Of a DNA stretch of 64,000 nt, positions 15,601 through 24,048 are shown one piece after another. This DNA comes from Stercoripulliclostridium_A sp045577735. GTDB taxonomy: Bacteria; Bacillota; Clostridia; Christensenellales; DTU072. Each line of letters opens with the position of its first letter. The first letter of the stretch is position 1. The notes under the pieces are model-generated. The model had not been told where the DNA came from. It searched no databases and saw only the letters and a list, made by a program, of their open reading frames with translations. The DNA lies in the NCBI GenBank assembly GCA_045577735.1, contig JAZNIY010000013.1, positions 1-64,000 on the forward strand, written 5' to 3'. The position numbers and the translations under genes were made by a program.

Positions 15601-16902
15601 ATGAAAATTGTCGTTATAGGCGCGGGCATAGGTGGCCTACAATCTGCTAGAGTGCTTGCAGAGGGTGGTCACGAAATAACCGTGTATGAAAGGTCTAGCA
15701 AAGGTAAAATAAGTTATGATTGGCGCGATGACGTTGAATACAACGTTTTCGACGAGCTTGATATTCCCATTCCGAGCGATAGCCATAGGGTACAAAACGT
15801 GTCATTCTTAGCACCCTTTAGTGACAAGCCGTTGTTTATTTACCAAGACGAGGACAAGATGGAGTGGGGCGTGTATCGTCACACCTTTGGTGATATGTTA
15901 GCTAGGCGCGCCGAGGAAAAAGGGGCCAAGGTAGTCTATGATACTTCGGTTGAAAGCCTCATAATAGAAAACGAAGAAGTAAAGGGCGTAATAGTTGGTT
16001 CCGACAAAGTATATTGCGATTTGGTTATCGACTGTTCCGGTATGGACTCTAAGTTTAGGGCATCTCTACCCGAAAATATGGGTATCTTAAAGCGCGCAAA
16101 CGATGACGAAGCCTTCAACGTCTACCGTGCACACTTTAACAATAAAGAGGGTGAGCCCGAACCCGAAAAATATCGTCGCTTAGTATACCTAAAGCCAGAA
16201 GGAGCACTTGGCATAAGCTGGGTAGTGTGCGAACCTGACGGTACGGAAAACGTACTAATAGGTAGAATTGGTGCTCTTACGCAAGAGGAAATAGAGAACT
16301 CTCTTAAAAAACTCAGAGAGGCACATCCAATTATAGGTGAAGACGTGGTTTATGGTGGCAGAAGGGCAAGGATACCCATTCGTTACCCACTTTTAAAAAT
16401 GGTAGGTAAAGGTTACGTTGCAATAGGTGACTGCGCCTTTATGACCATACCTCTAATAGGTTCGGGAATAGCTTGCTCCCTTCGTGCAGGTCTTTATCTT
16501 GGCGAGGAAATAAACAAAGCAAACTCCGTTTCTGTAGACACTCTTTGGAAGTATCAAGTTAGGTACTATCAAAACGTTGCAAAGGAGCATTTCCTGATTG
16601 ACTGCATGAAGCGTAAGATATTGGTTGCCGACAATGATGATATCAAGTACGTTATAGAGTCCGGTTTTATCACCGAGGATGACATAAAGATGCTTACAGG
16701 TGGCGAAGGTGGCAAGATGAGTGTTAAGGCAGTACTAACTAAACTACGCCTTGCAATGAAGAGATTGCCATTTGTCCTCAGTGTGGTTGGTGCATTATTA
16801 AAGGGTGTTGGCGCCATGATTAAAGCCAAGAACATCCCCACAGAATACGATGAAAAGAAAATTGCACGTTGGGTAGCAAAACTCGAAAAGGTGTTTAAAT
16901 AA
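15601..16902 (+). CDS. FAD-dependent oxidoreductase (geranylgeranyl reductase/lycopene cyclase-like)
   Basis: 433 residues beginning with a dinucleotide-binding fold: VVIGAGIGGLQSARVLAEGG (GxGxxG) and an acidic end of the second strand (VYERS). A second FAD contact, GYVAIGDCAFMTIPLIGSGI, matches the GD motif of the PHBH-fold group that contains geranylgeranyl reductases and flavin monooxygenases. Residues 90-110 (WGVYRHTFGDML) fit the substrate-domain junction. The C-terminus has a hydrophobic stretch that may contact the membrane. The substrate is unknown; a hydrophobic lipid or polyprenyl group is plausible. First gene of an operon; the next ATG follows its stop by one base. Confidence 0.75.
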   Translation: MKIVVIGAGIGGLQSARVLAEGGHEITVYERSSKGKISYDWRDDVEYNVFDELDIPIPSDSHRVQNVSFLAPFSDKPLFIYQDEDKMEWGVYRHTFGDMLARRAEEKGAKVVYDTSVESLIIENEEVKGVIVGSDKVYCDLVIDCSGMDSKFRASLPENMGILKRANDDEAFNVYRAHFNNKEGEPEPEKYRRLVYLKPEGALGISWVVCEPDGTENVLIGRIGALTQEEIENSLKKLREAHPIIGEDVVYGGRRARIPIRYPLLKMVGKGYVAIGDCAFMTIPLIGSGIACSLRAGLYLGEEINKANSVSVDTLWKYQVRYYQNVAKEHFLIDCMKRKILVADNDDIKYVIESGFITEDDIKMLTGGEGGKMSVKAVLTKLRLAMKRLPFVLSVVGALLKGVGAMIKAKNIPTEYDEKKIARWVAKLEKVFK

Positions 16903-16903
16903 T

Positions 16904-17887
16904 ATGGAAGAAAATAGTAAAAGGATTCGAATTATTAAAATATGGGAGCTTCTCAATCAGGAATCTGACGAGGACCATCCACTCAAAACGGAGTACATTA
17001 TAGCTAGGCTTGCCGAGCAAGGTATTCCTTGTCATAGAAAAACTTTGTATGAAGATATAAAGGTGCTCAACGATGGTGGATACGAGGTAATGGTCAATCG
17101 AGCCATAAGTAACGAGTACTACGTTGTGGACCGAGATTTTGACGTGCCCGAATTGCAAATTCTAATGGATGCCGTGCAAGCGTCTCGCTTTATTTCCGAG
17201 AAGAAGTCGGGAGAGCTTATTAAGAAAATCGCTAATCTTGCAGGCTCCAACAAAGGTGAAGTATTAAAGAGAAATACCATTGCCTTTAATACTTCGAAGT
17301 GCACCAACGAAAAGGTTTTTTATATCATAAATGAAATAGCAACGGCGCTTGAAAACAAGAAAAAGGTATCTTTCCTTTACTACAAGTTTGATAGCGCTCA
17401 CAACAAAGTATACCAACACGGAGGCAAGCCCTACGTGGTAAACCCACTTGCAACGGTTTTTTGTGACGATAAATATTACTTAATGTGTTATGACGATAAG
17501 TACGGCAATATCGTGCACTATCGCATTGATAGAATGGAAAAACTCGTAATGCTTAAGGAAGATATCGTCGTTACCGAGGCATCCAAAGAGTTTGACGTAA
17601 AGCGCCACAAAAAACAACTTTTCGGCATGTTTGTAGGTGCACCCAAAATGGTTAGGTTTGAAGCCGATACCGATTTAACGGACTCGCTATATGACAAATT
17701 CGGTGATGATTTGGATCTTACTGAAAGGGATGGTAAATTGGTTTTCCAAGTAGAAGCACAAATTTCTCCCACCTTCCTAAATTGGGTGGCTGGGTTTGGC
17801 AAAAAGCTAAAGGTTGTTTATCCCAAAGAGGTTGTTAAAAAGATTAAGGACCACCTCAAAGAAACGTTGGAGAATTACGAAGAATGA
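16904..17887 (+). CDS. WYL-domain transcriptional regulator
   Basis: 327 residues. The N-terminal winged helix includes DEDHPLKTEYIIARL and RKTLYEDIKVL, and an imperfect WYL domain spans the middle (about 135-240: KKVSFLYYKF, then YLMCYDDKYGNIVHYRIDRMEKL). The WYL motif residues are replaced by YLM, which occurs in the family. Such proteins sense ligands, often nucleic acid or nucleotides, through the WYL pocket and control nearby genes. Coupled translation with both neighbours (1-base gap before, 4-base ATGA overlap after) suggests it regulates this operon. Confidence 0.85.
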   Translation: MEENSKRIRIIKIWELLNQESDEDHPLKTEYIIARLAEQGIPCHRKTLYEDIKVLNDGGYEVMVNRAISNEYYVVDRDFDVPELQILMDAVQASRFISEKKSGELIKKIANLAGSNKGEVLKRNTIAFNTSKCTNEKVFYIINEIATALENKKKVSFLYYKFDSAHNKVYQHGGKPYVVNPLATVFCDDKYYLMCYDDKYGNIVHYRIDRMEKLVMLKEDIVVTEASKEFDVKRHKKQLFGMFVGAPKMVRFEADTDLTDSLYDKFGDDLDLTERDGKLVFQVEAQISPTFLNWVAGFGKKLKVVYPKEVVKKIKDHLKETLENYEE

Positions 17888-18807
17888 AACTTAGAGATTT
17901 GTTCAAAAGAAAACCCAAGTTAAAATGGGTGGAAGAATGGCCTGTGCCGTACAAAGAAGACTGGGCGCTGGAAGAATTGCACCTAAGGGACCCCTTTATT
18001 ATTGTGGTAGGGGAAAGGTACTATTTGACGGGGACTTTGTCGCACGAAAACATCTCTGACGGTTATGGTGTGCCCCTTTATGAAAGTTGCGACCTAAAGA
18101 CTTGGGCGGGACCGAAACTCATAGTTGAGCAAGCGAAAGGGTTTAGTAATTGTTCGTGCTTTTGGGCACCCGAAATCCACAAGGTGGACAATGAATTTTG
18201 GCTATTCGTTACTCTTGAACCAAAAGGTGGAAAGAGAGGTACCTATCTTTTTAAGAGTGAGCAAATTGACGGAGAGTACGCTTTTGTAGGGCGCGTCACA
18301 CCGGAAGACATGTTTTCTCTTGACGGTACGTTGTACGAGGAAAACGGCGAGAAATACGTTGTATATTGCTACGAGTGGGTGGAAGCTCATGATGGTCATA
18401 TTAGGGCGGTAAAACTGCTTGACGGTGGAAAGGGGATAGACCTAAGTAGCGATAGGTTGCTCTTCAAAGCAAGTGCAAACGTATTTTATCCACGCGCCAA
18501 TCCAAACAAGATAACGGACGGACCCTTCATGTACAAGGACGAGGGAAAACTCAAAATGCTGTGGTCAACCGTGGGGTCTAATAAAGCCTATATGCTTCTT
18601 TCTGCAACCAGCAAAGGGGGACTTTTTGATGAATGGGTGCAAGACGTTCTCGTGTATGACGAGGATGGTGGACACGGCATGATTTTTAACACTCTTGAGG
18701 GAGAAAGGAAGATTCTAATCCACGCGCCCAATGGTAGAAATGCAGAAAAGGGGTTCTTTGAGCATCCTGTAATTCTACCCTTTTTAGAACACAAAAAACA
18801 CATATAG
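17884..18807 (+). CDS. glycoside hydrolase family 43-like protein with altered acid residue
   Basis: 307 residues with the five-bladed propeller pattern of GH43: HLRDPFI (catalytic base position D36), FWAPEIHK (91-100 region), MFSLDGTL (D147) and ITDGPFM. In GH43 the general acid is usually Glu in an EGP motif; here the equivalent reads DGP (D212), so activity may be altered. There is no signal peptide (start MKLRDLFKRK), implying a cytoplasmic enzyme that acts on imported or intracellular oligosaccharides. It overlaps the WYL regulator by 4 bases. Confidence 0.75.
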   Translation: MKLRDLFKRKPKLKWVEEWPVPYKEDWALEELHLRDPFIIVVGERYYLTGTLSHENISDGYGVPLYESCDLKTWAGPKLIVEQAKGFSNCSCFWAPEIHKVDNEFWLFVTLEPKGGKRGTYLFKSEQIDGEYAFVGRVTPEDMFSLDGTLYEENGEKYVVYCYEWVEAHDGHIRAVKLLDGGKGIDLSSDRLLFKASANVFYPRANPNKITDGPFMYKDEGKLKMLWSTVGSNKAYMLLSATSKGGLFDEWVQDVLVYDEDGGHGMIFNTLEGERKILIHAPNGRNAEKGFFEHPVILPFLEHKKHI

Positions 18808-18932
18808 TTCAAAAAATTAATGCTATTTTTAATCGTGGCTTAATGATTTGACTTCATAATATAAGTACAAAGTAAGTATACAAGACGAAAGTCAAGTATC
18901 ACTTTTTCATCCAATCTCCTCCTTCTTTTATG

Positions 18933-18960
18933 AAAAAACGCCGATCATCGGCGTTTTTTT
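18933..18960. terminator. bidirectional intrinsic terminator
   Basis: AACGCCGA/TCGGCGTT with A run before and T run after, serving the GH43 operon on the plus strand and the PHP-domain gene on the minus strand. Confidence 0.85.
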
Positions 18961-18978
18961 CTTGCGTTTATTTAATCT

Positions 18979-19947
18979 TTAATACAATGGAATGGGTTGA
19001 CTAAATGCCGTACCACCTGTGCCTTCTAACTCTACGCGAAGGTACTTTTCCAAGCCTTCCGGGTTAATGGTTGCTTCGTTTCCCACAACCTCGCCACAAG
19101 AAATCCAAGTAATTTTTTCGTAGTCTGTGCCTTCTACGGTAAAGGTGCCGTCATCGTTTTGTTTAACGTTGGTAATGCGAGGCTCGTTGCCCGTTGGGTT
19201 TTCTACAAGTGCATTCGTTACGGTATAGAAGTGACCGTTACGGAAGGCGTGCTCTATGCTTGCTTCCGATCTGTCGGGAGCTTGGAACATCGTATAGCTC
19301 CAACCAATATCGTCATCGTCGTGAGTGTCGTCGGTGCCCATGCCGTATACGTTACGCTCGGGCATGAGGGCAGTAAGGCAGGCGTCCCAAATTTCGCGAT
19401 CGTGCTCGTACCTATCGTTACGATTTACAATTTCCATTGCCACTATGCAAGGATAATCGGTAAGCCACTTTATACGTTGCTCGTTGGTTACTCCGTGATA
19501 CTTGCCGGGGTGATTAAGTACGGCGATACCACCACCGTCGGTGACCGTTTGGAAGATGTTTTCAGGCGTATCGAGGGCAAATTTGACGTAAGTATAGAAA
19601 ATATTAATATGTGCGATTATACCCTCGCCTTCGTTGGAGCAAATGGGGGTAAGGTAGTAGTCGTTAATGCCCATCTCTTCAAACGAGGTACAGCCAAAAT
19701 AGTGGTCGCTTATTGCTAAAATATCATACCCCAAATCTTGGTATTGGTATACGCGGTCTTGGGGCCAAGTGGAGCTGTCAAAGCTTCTGTTGGTATGGGT
19801 GTGGGTATTGGCTTTGTATTGGTTATACTCCCAAACGTTTTCGGGAGGGACAACTTCCTCGGTATTAGGAAGAAGCTCTATGCCAACAATAGCCACCGAG
19901 GTTGCTATGAAAATTGCTAAAAATAACGTAACGATTAATCTTCTCAT
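18979..19947 (-). CDS. exported PHP-domain metallohydrolase
   Basis: 322 residues. An N-terminal hydrophobic helix (about 5-24) acts as a signal anchor, so the domain is probably outside the membrane. PHP metal-binding motifs are in order: ANTHTHTNRS (HxH), DILAISDHY (SDH), VLNHPGKYH (NHP), and MGTDDTHDDDD near the last ligand. PHP enzymes use up to three metal ions to cleave phosphoesters. A C-terminal beta domain of about 80 residues follows (EPRITNVKQNDDGTF...). The substrate is unknown. TATAAT, minus strand, and an AGGTAGG site lie upstream. Confidence 0.8.
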   Translation of the reverse strand: MRRLIVTLFLAIFIATSVAIVGIELLPNTEEVVPPENVWEYNQYKANTHTHTNRSFDSSTWPQDRVYQYQDLGYDILAISDHYFGCTSFEEMGINDYYLTPICSNEGEGIIAHINIFYTYVKFALDTPENIFQTVTDGGGIAVLNHPGKYHGVTNEQRIKWLTDYPCIVAMEIVNRNDRYEHDREIWDACLTALMPERNVYGMGTDDTHDDDDIGWSYTMFQAPDRSEASIEHAFRNGHFYTVTNALVENPTGNEPRITNVKQNDDGTFTVEGTDYEKITWISCGEVVGNEATINPEGLEKYLRVELEGTGGTAFSQPIPLY

Positions 19948-20082
19948 ATATACCTACCTATCATACTTGGAAAAATATTATAACATAACATTGTGTTTTT
20001 TGGAATAACGATGGGCGTAATTTTTAAAATTTATCCTCAACCACCAAAGCAAGACAATGGCGAAGTTATCTTTTGATATCGT

Positions 20083-20112
20083 TTGACACTTTGTTTATAA
20101 ATAAACTAAAAT
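20083..20112 (+). promoter_or_regulatory. promoter of the acetyltransferase gene
   Basis: Consensus TTGACA (20083-20088) and TAAAAT (20107-20112) with 18-base spacing. AGAGGA (20131-20136) is the ribosome site and favours the ATG at 20143. Confidence 0.6.
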
Positions 20113-20142
20113 AAAAGGGAAGTAATTTAGAGAGGAATGACA

Positions 20143-20760
20143 ATGGACAACGTTGAACGCATGAAAGCCGGTCTTCTGTATGACCCGACAACCAATGAAG
20201 TAATGGACTATCAGCTTTCTCTACTTGACAAAATGGTGGAGTATAACAACACTCTCCCTCGTGAGCAAGAAAAACGCCAAGCATTACTAAAAGAGCTTTT
20301 TGGCGCAGTTGGTAAGGGTTGTTATATCGAGGCTCCGTATCACGCAAATTGGGGTGGAAAGCACGTCTTTTTGGGCGATTACGTATATGCTAATTTTGGG
20401 TTAACCCTTGTCGATGATGCAAATATTTATATTGGCAATAACGTAATGTTTGGACCAAACGTTGTGGTTGCAACGGCCGGGCATCCCATAAACCCCACGC
20501 TTAGGGAGAAAGGATACCAATTTAACCAAGAAATTCACATTGGAAACAACGTATGGATAGGGGCAAACGCAACCATTTTACCCGGCGTTACCATAGGGGA
20601 CAACTCGGTGATTGGGGCAGGCGCCGTAGTAAGTAAGGATATTCCTAAAAACGTAGTAGCGTTGGGCGTACCGGCAAAAGTTGTAAGAGAGATAGGTGAT
20701 TATGACAAGGAATATTATTTCCGTGATAGGAAGATCGATATTCCTATTGAGAAAAAATGA
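20143..20760 (+). CDS. sugar O-acetyltransferase (maltose/galactoside type, hexapeptide repeats)
   Basis: 205 residues from ATG 20143; another ATG two codons earlier sits too close to the AGAGGA site. It has the N-terminal helical Mac region (MKAGLLYDPTTNEVM...) and left-handed beta-helix hexapeptides: the catalytic-His-containing VVATAGHPINP, and IHIGNNVWIGANATILPGVTIGDNSVIGAGAVVSKDIP. It transfers acetyl from acetyl-CoA to a sugar such as maltose or a galactoside; the in vivo acceptor is unknown. Monocistronic with its own promoter and terminator. Confidence 0.9.
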   Translation: MDNVERMKAGLLYDPTTNEVMDYQLSLLDKMVEYNNTLPREQEKRQALLKELFGAVGKGCYIEAPYHANWGGKHVFLGDYVYANFGLTLVDDANIYIGNNVMFGPNVVVATAGHPINPTLREKGYQFNQEIHIGNNVWIGANATILPGVTIGDNSVIGAGAVVSKDIPKNVVALGVPAKVVREIGDYDKEYYFRDRKIDIPIEKK

Positions 20761-20797
20761 GGTATATATACCTAGGTTTTAAGATTTTAACGAACAA

Positions 20798-20829
20798 AAA
20801 GGCTGACGATTTTTTCCGTTGGCCTTTTA
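20798..20829 (+). terminator. intrinsic terminator after the acetyltransferase gene
   Basis: AAAGGCTGACG pairs with CGTTGGCCTTT (two G-T pairs) around a T-rich loop, followed by TATTTTT. Confidence 0.7.
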
Positions 20830-20934
20830 TTTTTATAAAATCGCCATAAAATCATACTTTTATTCTATATAATTGGAACGCGCGCGCGAACCAAAAAAAA
20901 TCTAAAAAAAATTAAAAAAATTTGCAAAAAACAC

Positions 20935-20963
20935 TTTACAACTTTAGCGCAATGAAGTATAAT
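20935..20963 (+). promoter_or_regulatory. promoter of the amino-acid ABC transporter operon
   Basis: TTTACA (20935-20940), 17-base spacer, TATAAT (20958-20963), preceded by an A-tract-rich stretch (20890-20930) that could act as an UP element. The leader holds a weak hairpin CACTT/AAGTG near 20973-20992. GAAGGA is the ribosome site. Confidence 0.75.
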
Positions 20964-21033
20964 ACAAACATCACTTCAGTACTCTAAAGTGTTAAAGCAA
21001 AAATAAAAATAAAAAAAGAAGGAAAATATTATC

Positions 21034-21828
21034 ATGAAAAAAGCTTTATTACTCGTTTTAGTTCTCGTTCTCGGCATTAGCGTATGCGCAGGTTTAGTTG
21101 CTTGTACCCCCAAGGGTGACGTAGCAAAAGTTGAAAAAGCCGGCAAGATTATAGTTGGCGTTACCGATTATCCTCCCATGGATTACAAAAATGACAAAGG
21201 TGAATGGGTTGGCTTCGACGCTGAACTTGCTCAAATGTTTGCTGAATACCTTGGTGTAGAATGTGAAATCGTAGAAATCACTTGGAGCCAAAAGGTTGCA
21301 GAAATCAACGCAGGACAAATCGACCTCATTTGGAACGGCATGACTGCTAGCGAAGAACTAGGCAAGGAAATAGATTTCTCCGTTTCTTACGCAAAGAATG
21401 CTCAAGTAGCAGTTGTTAAGAGCAATAGTACCATTACCACTAAAGAACAAATTAAGGAAGCAACCATCGCTGTAGAAAACAAGAGCGCAGGTGACACCGT
21501 TGCTAAAGACGTTATTCAAGCTGCTAACGTTGTTGGTCTTACCGCTCAAGTAGATGCTCTTAACGACGTTAAAGCTAATGGAAGCCAAGTTGCTATCGTT
21601 GACCTAACCCTAGCAGGCAACGTTGTAGGCAAAGGCGACTATGCAGACTTAAAGATGGTTGAAGGCGTATCTTACGGTGATGAAATCTTCTCCGTTGGCC
21701 TAAGAAAGGGCAGTGACCTCAAGGCAAAACTTGACGCATTCCTAAAGGCAAAGTATGCTGACGGCACCATGGCCGGTTTGGTTGAAAAGTACGGTAGCGT
21801 TTACCTAAACGAGGACGCTCTCAAATAA
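21034..21828 (+). CDS. amino-acid ABC transporter substrate-binding lipoprotein
   Basis: 264 residues. A signal peptide ends in a lipobox (AGLVAC, Cys24), so the mature protein is lipid-anchored outside the membrane. The SBP family 3 fold is shown by IIVGVTDYPPMDY, GFDAELAQMFAEYLGVECE, IDLIWNGMTASEE and IDFSVSYAKNAQ. It captures a polar or charged amino acid for the permease and ATPase encoded next. The exact ligand cannot be read. Confidence 0.93.
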   Translation: MKKALLLVLVLVLGISVCAGLVACTPKGDVAKVEKAGKIIVGVTDYPPMDYKNDKGEWVGFDAELAQMFAEYLGVECEIVEITWSQKVAEINAGQIDLIWNGMTASEELGKEIDFSVSYAKNAQVAVVKSNSTITTKEQIKEATIAVENKSAGDTVAKDVIQAANVVGLTAQVDALNDVKANGSQVAIVDLTLAGNVVGKGDYADLKMVEGVSYGDEIFSVGLRKGSDLKAKLDAFLKAKYADGTMAGLVEKYGSVYLNEDALK

Positions 21829-21852
21829 AAAATCCCAATTAAAGGATAGGTT

Positions 21853-22542
21853 ATGAACGTTTTTGCAAAAGTATCGTTAGATTTACTTAATGGATTTAGT
21901 TCCTCGGTAATACTATTCGTCTTTACTTTAATATTCGCACTTCCACTTGGCTTGCTCATTGCGTTTTGCTCAATGAGCAAGTTTGCACCTTTGCGCATGG
22001 TATCAAAGACCATAGTATGGGTGCTTCGTGGTACGCCACTTATGCTCCAAATATTCGTCATCTTCTATCTCCCCGGACTACTCAATTTGTTCGTATGGCC
22101 CACTATGAATACGGGCTGGGAGTGGTTTGATAAGACGATATCAACAAGACTTATTGCAGCTCTTGTAGCCTTCTCAATAAACTACGCGGCATACTTTTCG
22201 GAGATATTCCGTGGTGGAATAGAGGGCATCCCAAAAGGACAAATGGAAGCGGGCGAAGTGCTTGGTATGACAAAGTCACAGATATTCTTTAGAATCATCC
22301 TAATGCAAGTGGTAAAAAGGATTATACCCCCCACGTCAAACGAAATAATTACGCTTGTTAAAGATACCTCGCTAGCAAACGTTATTGGCGTTATGGAATT
22401 GATCGTTACCGCTAAAAACTTTATGAATGACGGCTTGTTATGGCCCTTGTTCTATTCAGGTGCTTTCTATTTGATATTCGTTGGCGCCCTCACGTTGTTC
22501 TTCAACTGGGCTGAAAAGAAACTATCGTATTATAAGGTATAA
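21853..22542 (+). CDS. amino-acid ABC transporter permease (HisM/GlnP type)
   Basis: 229 residues with about five membrane helices and the His/Glu permease N-terminus (LDLLNGFSSSVILFVFTLIFALPLG). The EAA loop EAGEVLGMTKSQIFFRIILMQ (about residues 135-155) contacts the ATPase. It probably works as a homodimer since only one permease gene is present. AAAGGAT lies before the ATG. Confidence 0.93.
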   Translation: MNVFAKVSLDLLNGFSSSVILFVFTLIFALPLGLLIAFCSMSKFAPLRMVSKTIVWVLRGTPLMLQIFVIFYLPGLLNLFVWPTMNTGWEWFDKTISTRLIAALVAFSINYAAYFSEIFRGGIEGIPKGQMEAGEVLGMTKSQIFFRIILMQVVKRIIPPTSNEIITLVKDTSLANVIGVMELIVTAKNFMNDGLLWPLFYSGAFYLIFVGALTLFFNWAEKKLSYYKV

Positions 22543-22544
22543 AT

Positions 22545-23339
22545 ATGGCGTTTTTGGAAGTAAAAGACATATACAAGAGTTTTGGTAAGACCGAAGTGCT
22601 TAAGGGCATATCCTTTTCGCTAGAAGAAGGACAAGTGCTTTCCATTATAGGTTCATCGGGCAATGGCAAGACGACGTTGTTAAGATGCTTGAACTATCTT
22701 GAGTTTGCAGACGAAGGCACCGTTACCTTGAATGGCGCACTGATTTCCGACGGCAAGGAGTTGAAAAATTATAAAGAGAGCCAAATTAGAGAAAACAGAT
22801 TGCATTTTGGACTTGTTTTCCAATCATTCAATCTTTTTCCCCAATATACAGCTCTTCAAAACGTCAACCTTGCGCTTGCGTTAATGGAAAAAGAGCGCGC
22901 AAAAAAGGGTGTTGCTCCTTTGTATAACGAGCCGTCGTTGGAGGTTTCCAAGAAGCTCCTTATTAAGGTAGGGCTAGAGGATAAGATGAGTTTGTATCCT
23001 TGCCAACTTTCAGGTGGCCAATGTCAAAGAGTAGCAATAGCTAGAGCAATGGCACTAAAACCCTCTGTTTTGTGCTTTGACGAGCCAACCTCTGCACTAG
23101 ATCCCGAACTTACGGGCGAGGTATTGCGCGTAATAAAGGAACTTAAGGAAAGCGAAGGCATCACAATGATAATCGTTACCCACGAAATGGGTTTTGCAAG
23201 AAGCGTTAGCGACCAAGTGTTATTTATGGTAGACGGTTTGGTGGAAGAAATTGGCACCCCGGACCAGGTGTTTGATAATCCCAAGTCGGAAAAACTTAGG
23301 GTATTTCTTCAAGGGTTAAATGATAAGGAGAGAATATAA
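22545..23339 (+). CDS. amino-acid ABC transporter ATP-binding protein (GlnQ type)
   Basis: 264 residues with Walker A GSSGNGKTTLL (about 35-45), Q-loop FQSFNLFPQYT, signature LSGGQCQR, Walker B VLCFDEPTSALDP and switch His in VTHEMG. A small insertion before the signature (KERAKKGVAPLYNEPS) is longer than in typical GlnQ. Its stop overlaps the next ATG (TAATG), so the two are translationally coupled. Confidence 0.93.
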   Translation: MAFLEVKDIYKSFGKTEVLKGISFSLEEGQVLSIIGSSGNGKTTLLRCLNYLEFADEGTVTLNGALISDGKELKNYKESQIRENRLHFGLVFQSFNLFPQYTALQNVNLALALMEKERAKKGVAPLYNEPSLEVSKKLLIKVGLEDKMSLYPCQLSGGQCQRVAIARAMALKPSVLCFDEPTSALDPELTGEVLRVIKELKESEGITMIIVTHEMGFARSVSDQVLFMVDGLVEEIGTPDQVFDNPKSEKLRVFLQGLNDKERI

Positions 23340-23605
23340 TGTCAAACGATAAAGAAGACGTAAAAAACTTGTACAAAGTGTTGGCGAACCTCGAGTCGGA
23401 AGAGGATGCTGAACTATTTCTTGGCGATCTTTGCACCTACAAAGAAATAGAGTCCATGGCACAAAGGATAAAGGCTGCAAGCATGCTTATGGATGGTTGC
23501 ACCTATGATGAAATCATTAAGGCAACAAACATTTCCTCTGCCACTCTTTCACGTGTTAGCAAATGTGTTAAATATGGAAATGGATACAAAAAAATACTCA
23601 AATAG
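23339..23605 (+). CDS. YerC/YecD-type TrpR-like regulator
   Basis: 88 residues of the TrpR/YerC superfamily: ELFLGDLCTYKEIESMAQRIKAASML and an HTH core ISSATLSRVSKCVKYGNGYKKIL. Such proteins are small DNA-binding regulators. The coupling (1-base overlap) to the transporter ATPase suggests control of amino-acid uptake. Whether it binds a co-repressor amino acid is not visible. Confidence 0.85.
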   Translation: MSNDKEDVKNLYKVLANLESEEDAELFLGDLCTYKEIESMAQRIKAASMLMDGCTYDEIIKATNISSATLSRVSKCVKYGNGYKKILK

Positions 23606-23623
23606 AGTATATCCAGACAACAT

Positions 23624-23656
23624 AAAGGCGTAGCGAATTTCGCTACGCCTTTTTAT
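23624..23656. terminator. bidirectional intrinsic terminator
   Basis: AAAGGCGTAGCG/CGCTACGCCTTT with loop AATTT and T tract. It serves the transporter operon and, on the minus strand, the small membrane-protein gene. Confidence 0.9.
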
Positions 23657-23666
23657 TATAAACTAA

Positions 23667-23885
23667 TTATAGCAATCTCCAAATGCTACCTTTGGTAATC
23701 ATCATAAATAGGTCGATTACCCAAATTAACAATCCGCCGAAAATACGGATAATAACAGCTATCCATTTGCCTTCCTTAGCACGAGTAAGAACGCCAAGAA
23801 TCCATGCGGTAAAAGGAATGATTGCGAGCACTAAACTCACGATACGGTCCAAGCCAAAGTAATCTTTTGATGATTTTTTTGCCAT
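23667..23885 (-). CDS. small two-helix membrane protein
   Basis: 72 residues: a basic N-terminus (MAKKSSKD), a hydrophobic segment at about 13-34 and another at about 43-64 (AVIIRIFGGLLIWVIDLFMMI). A TATAAT promoter on the minus strand and GGAGAT ribosome site are clear. It resembles small stress-type membrane peptides only in layout. No family is claimed. Confidence 0.7.
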   Translation of the reverse strand: MAKKSSKDYFGLDRIVSLVLAIIPFTAWILGVLTRAKEGKWIAVIIRIFGGLLIWVIDLFMMITKGSIWRLL

Positions 23886-23978
23886 AATATTATCTCCTAT
23901 AGGGTTTTGATATAAATATTATAACATATGGCGTAACGTTTGTAAATATACGAATTTTAGTAAAATTAGAGTAACACG

Positions 23979-24012
23979 ATTGTTAGCCGTTTTGGTTTTG
24001 TGGGTTGACAAT
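23979..24012. promoter_or_regulatory. BirA operator upstream of birA-bioY
   Basis: Inverted repeat ATTGTTAGCC (23979-23988), 14-base gap, GGTTGACAAT (24003-24012). The half-sites match the Firmicutes BirA operator form (TTGTTAACC with its inverse). The right half overlaps the -35 TTGACA of the birA promoter, so bound holo-BirA should block transcription. Confidence 0.75.
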
Positions 24013-24033
24013 ATGGTGCGTGTGCAGTAAAAT
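24005..24033 (+). promoter_or_regulatory. promoter of birA-bioY
   Basis: Consensus TTGACA (24005-24010), 17-base spacer, TAAAAT (24028-24033). ATG 24049 follows after a short leader with GGTGGGTG as a weak ribosome site. Confidence 0.75.
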
Positions 24034-24048
24034 AATGGTGGGTGAAAT

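Noticed and set aside
18860..18935. Small reverse-strand gene with a GGAGGAG site near 18920
   Set aside because: The ATG following the purine-rich site stops after three codons, and no alternative frame looks coding.
20875..20890. GCGCGCGCG run as a functional site
   Set aside because: Only one short run next to A tracts just upstream of the ABC promoter; nothing links it to a mechanism.
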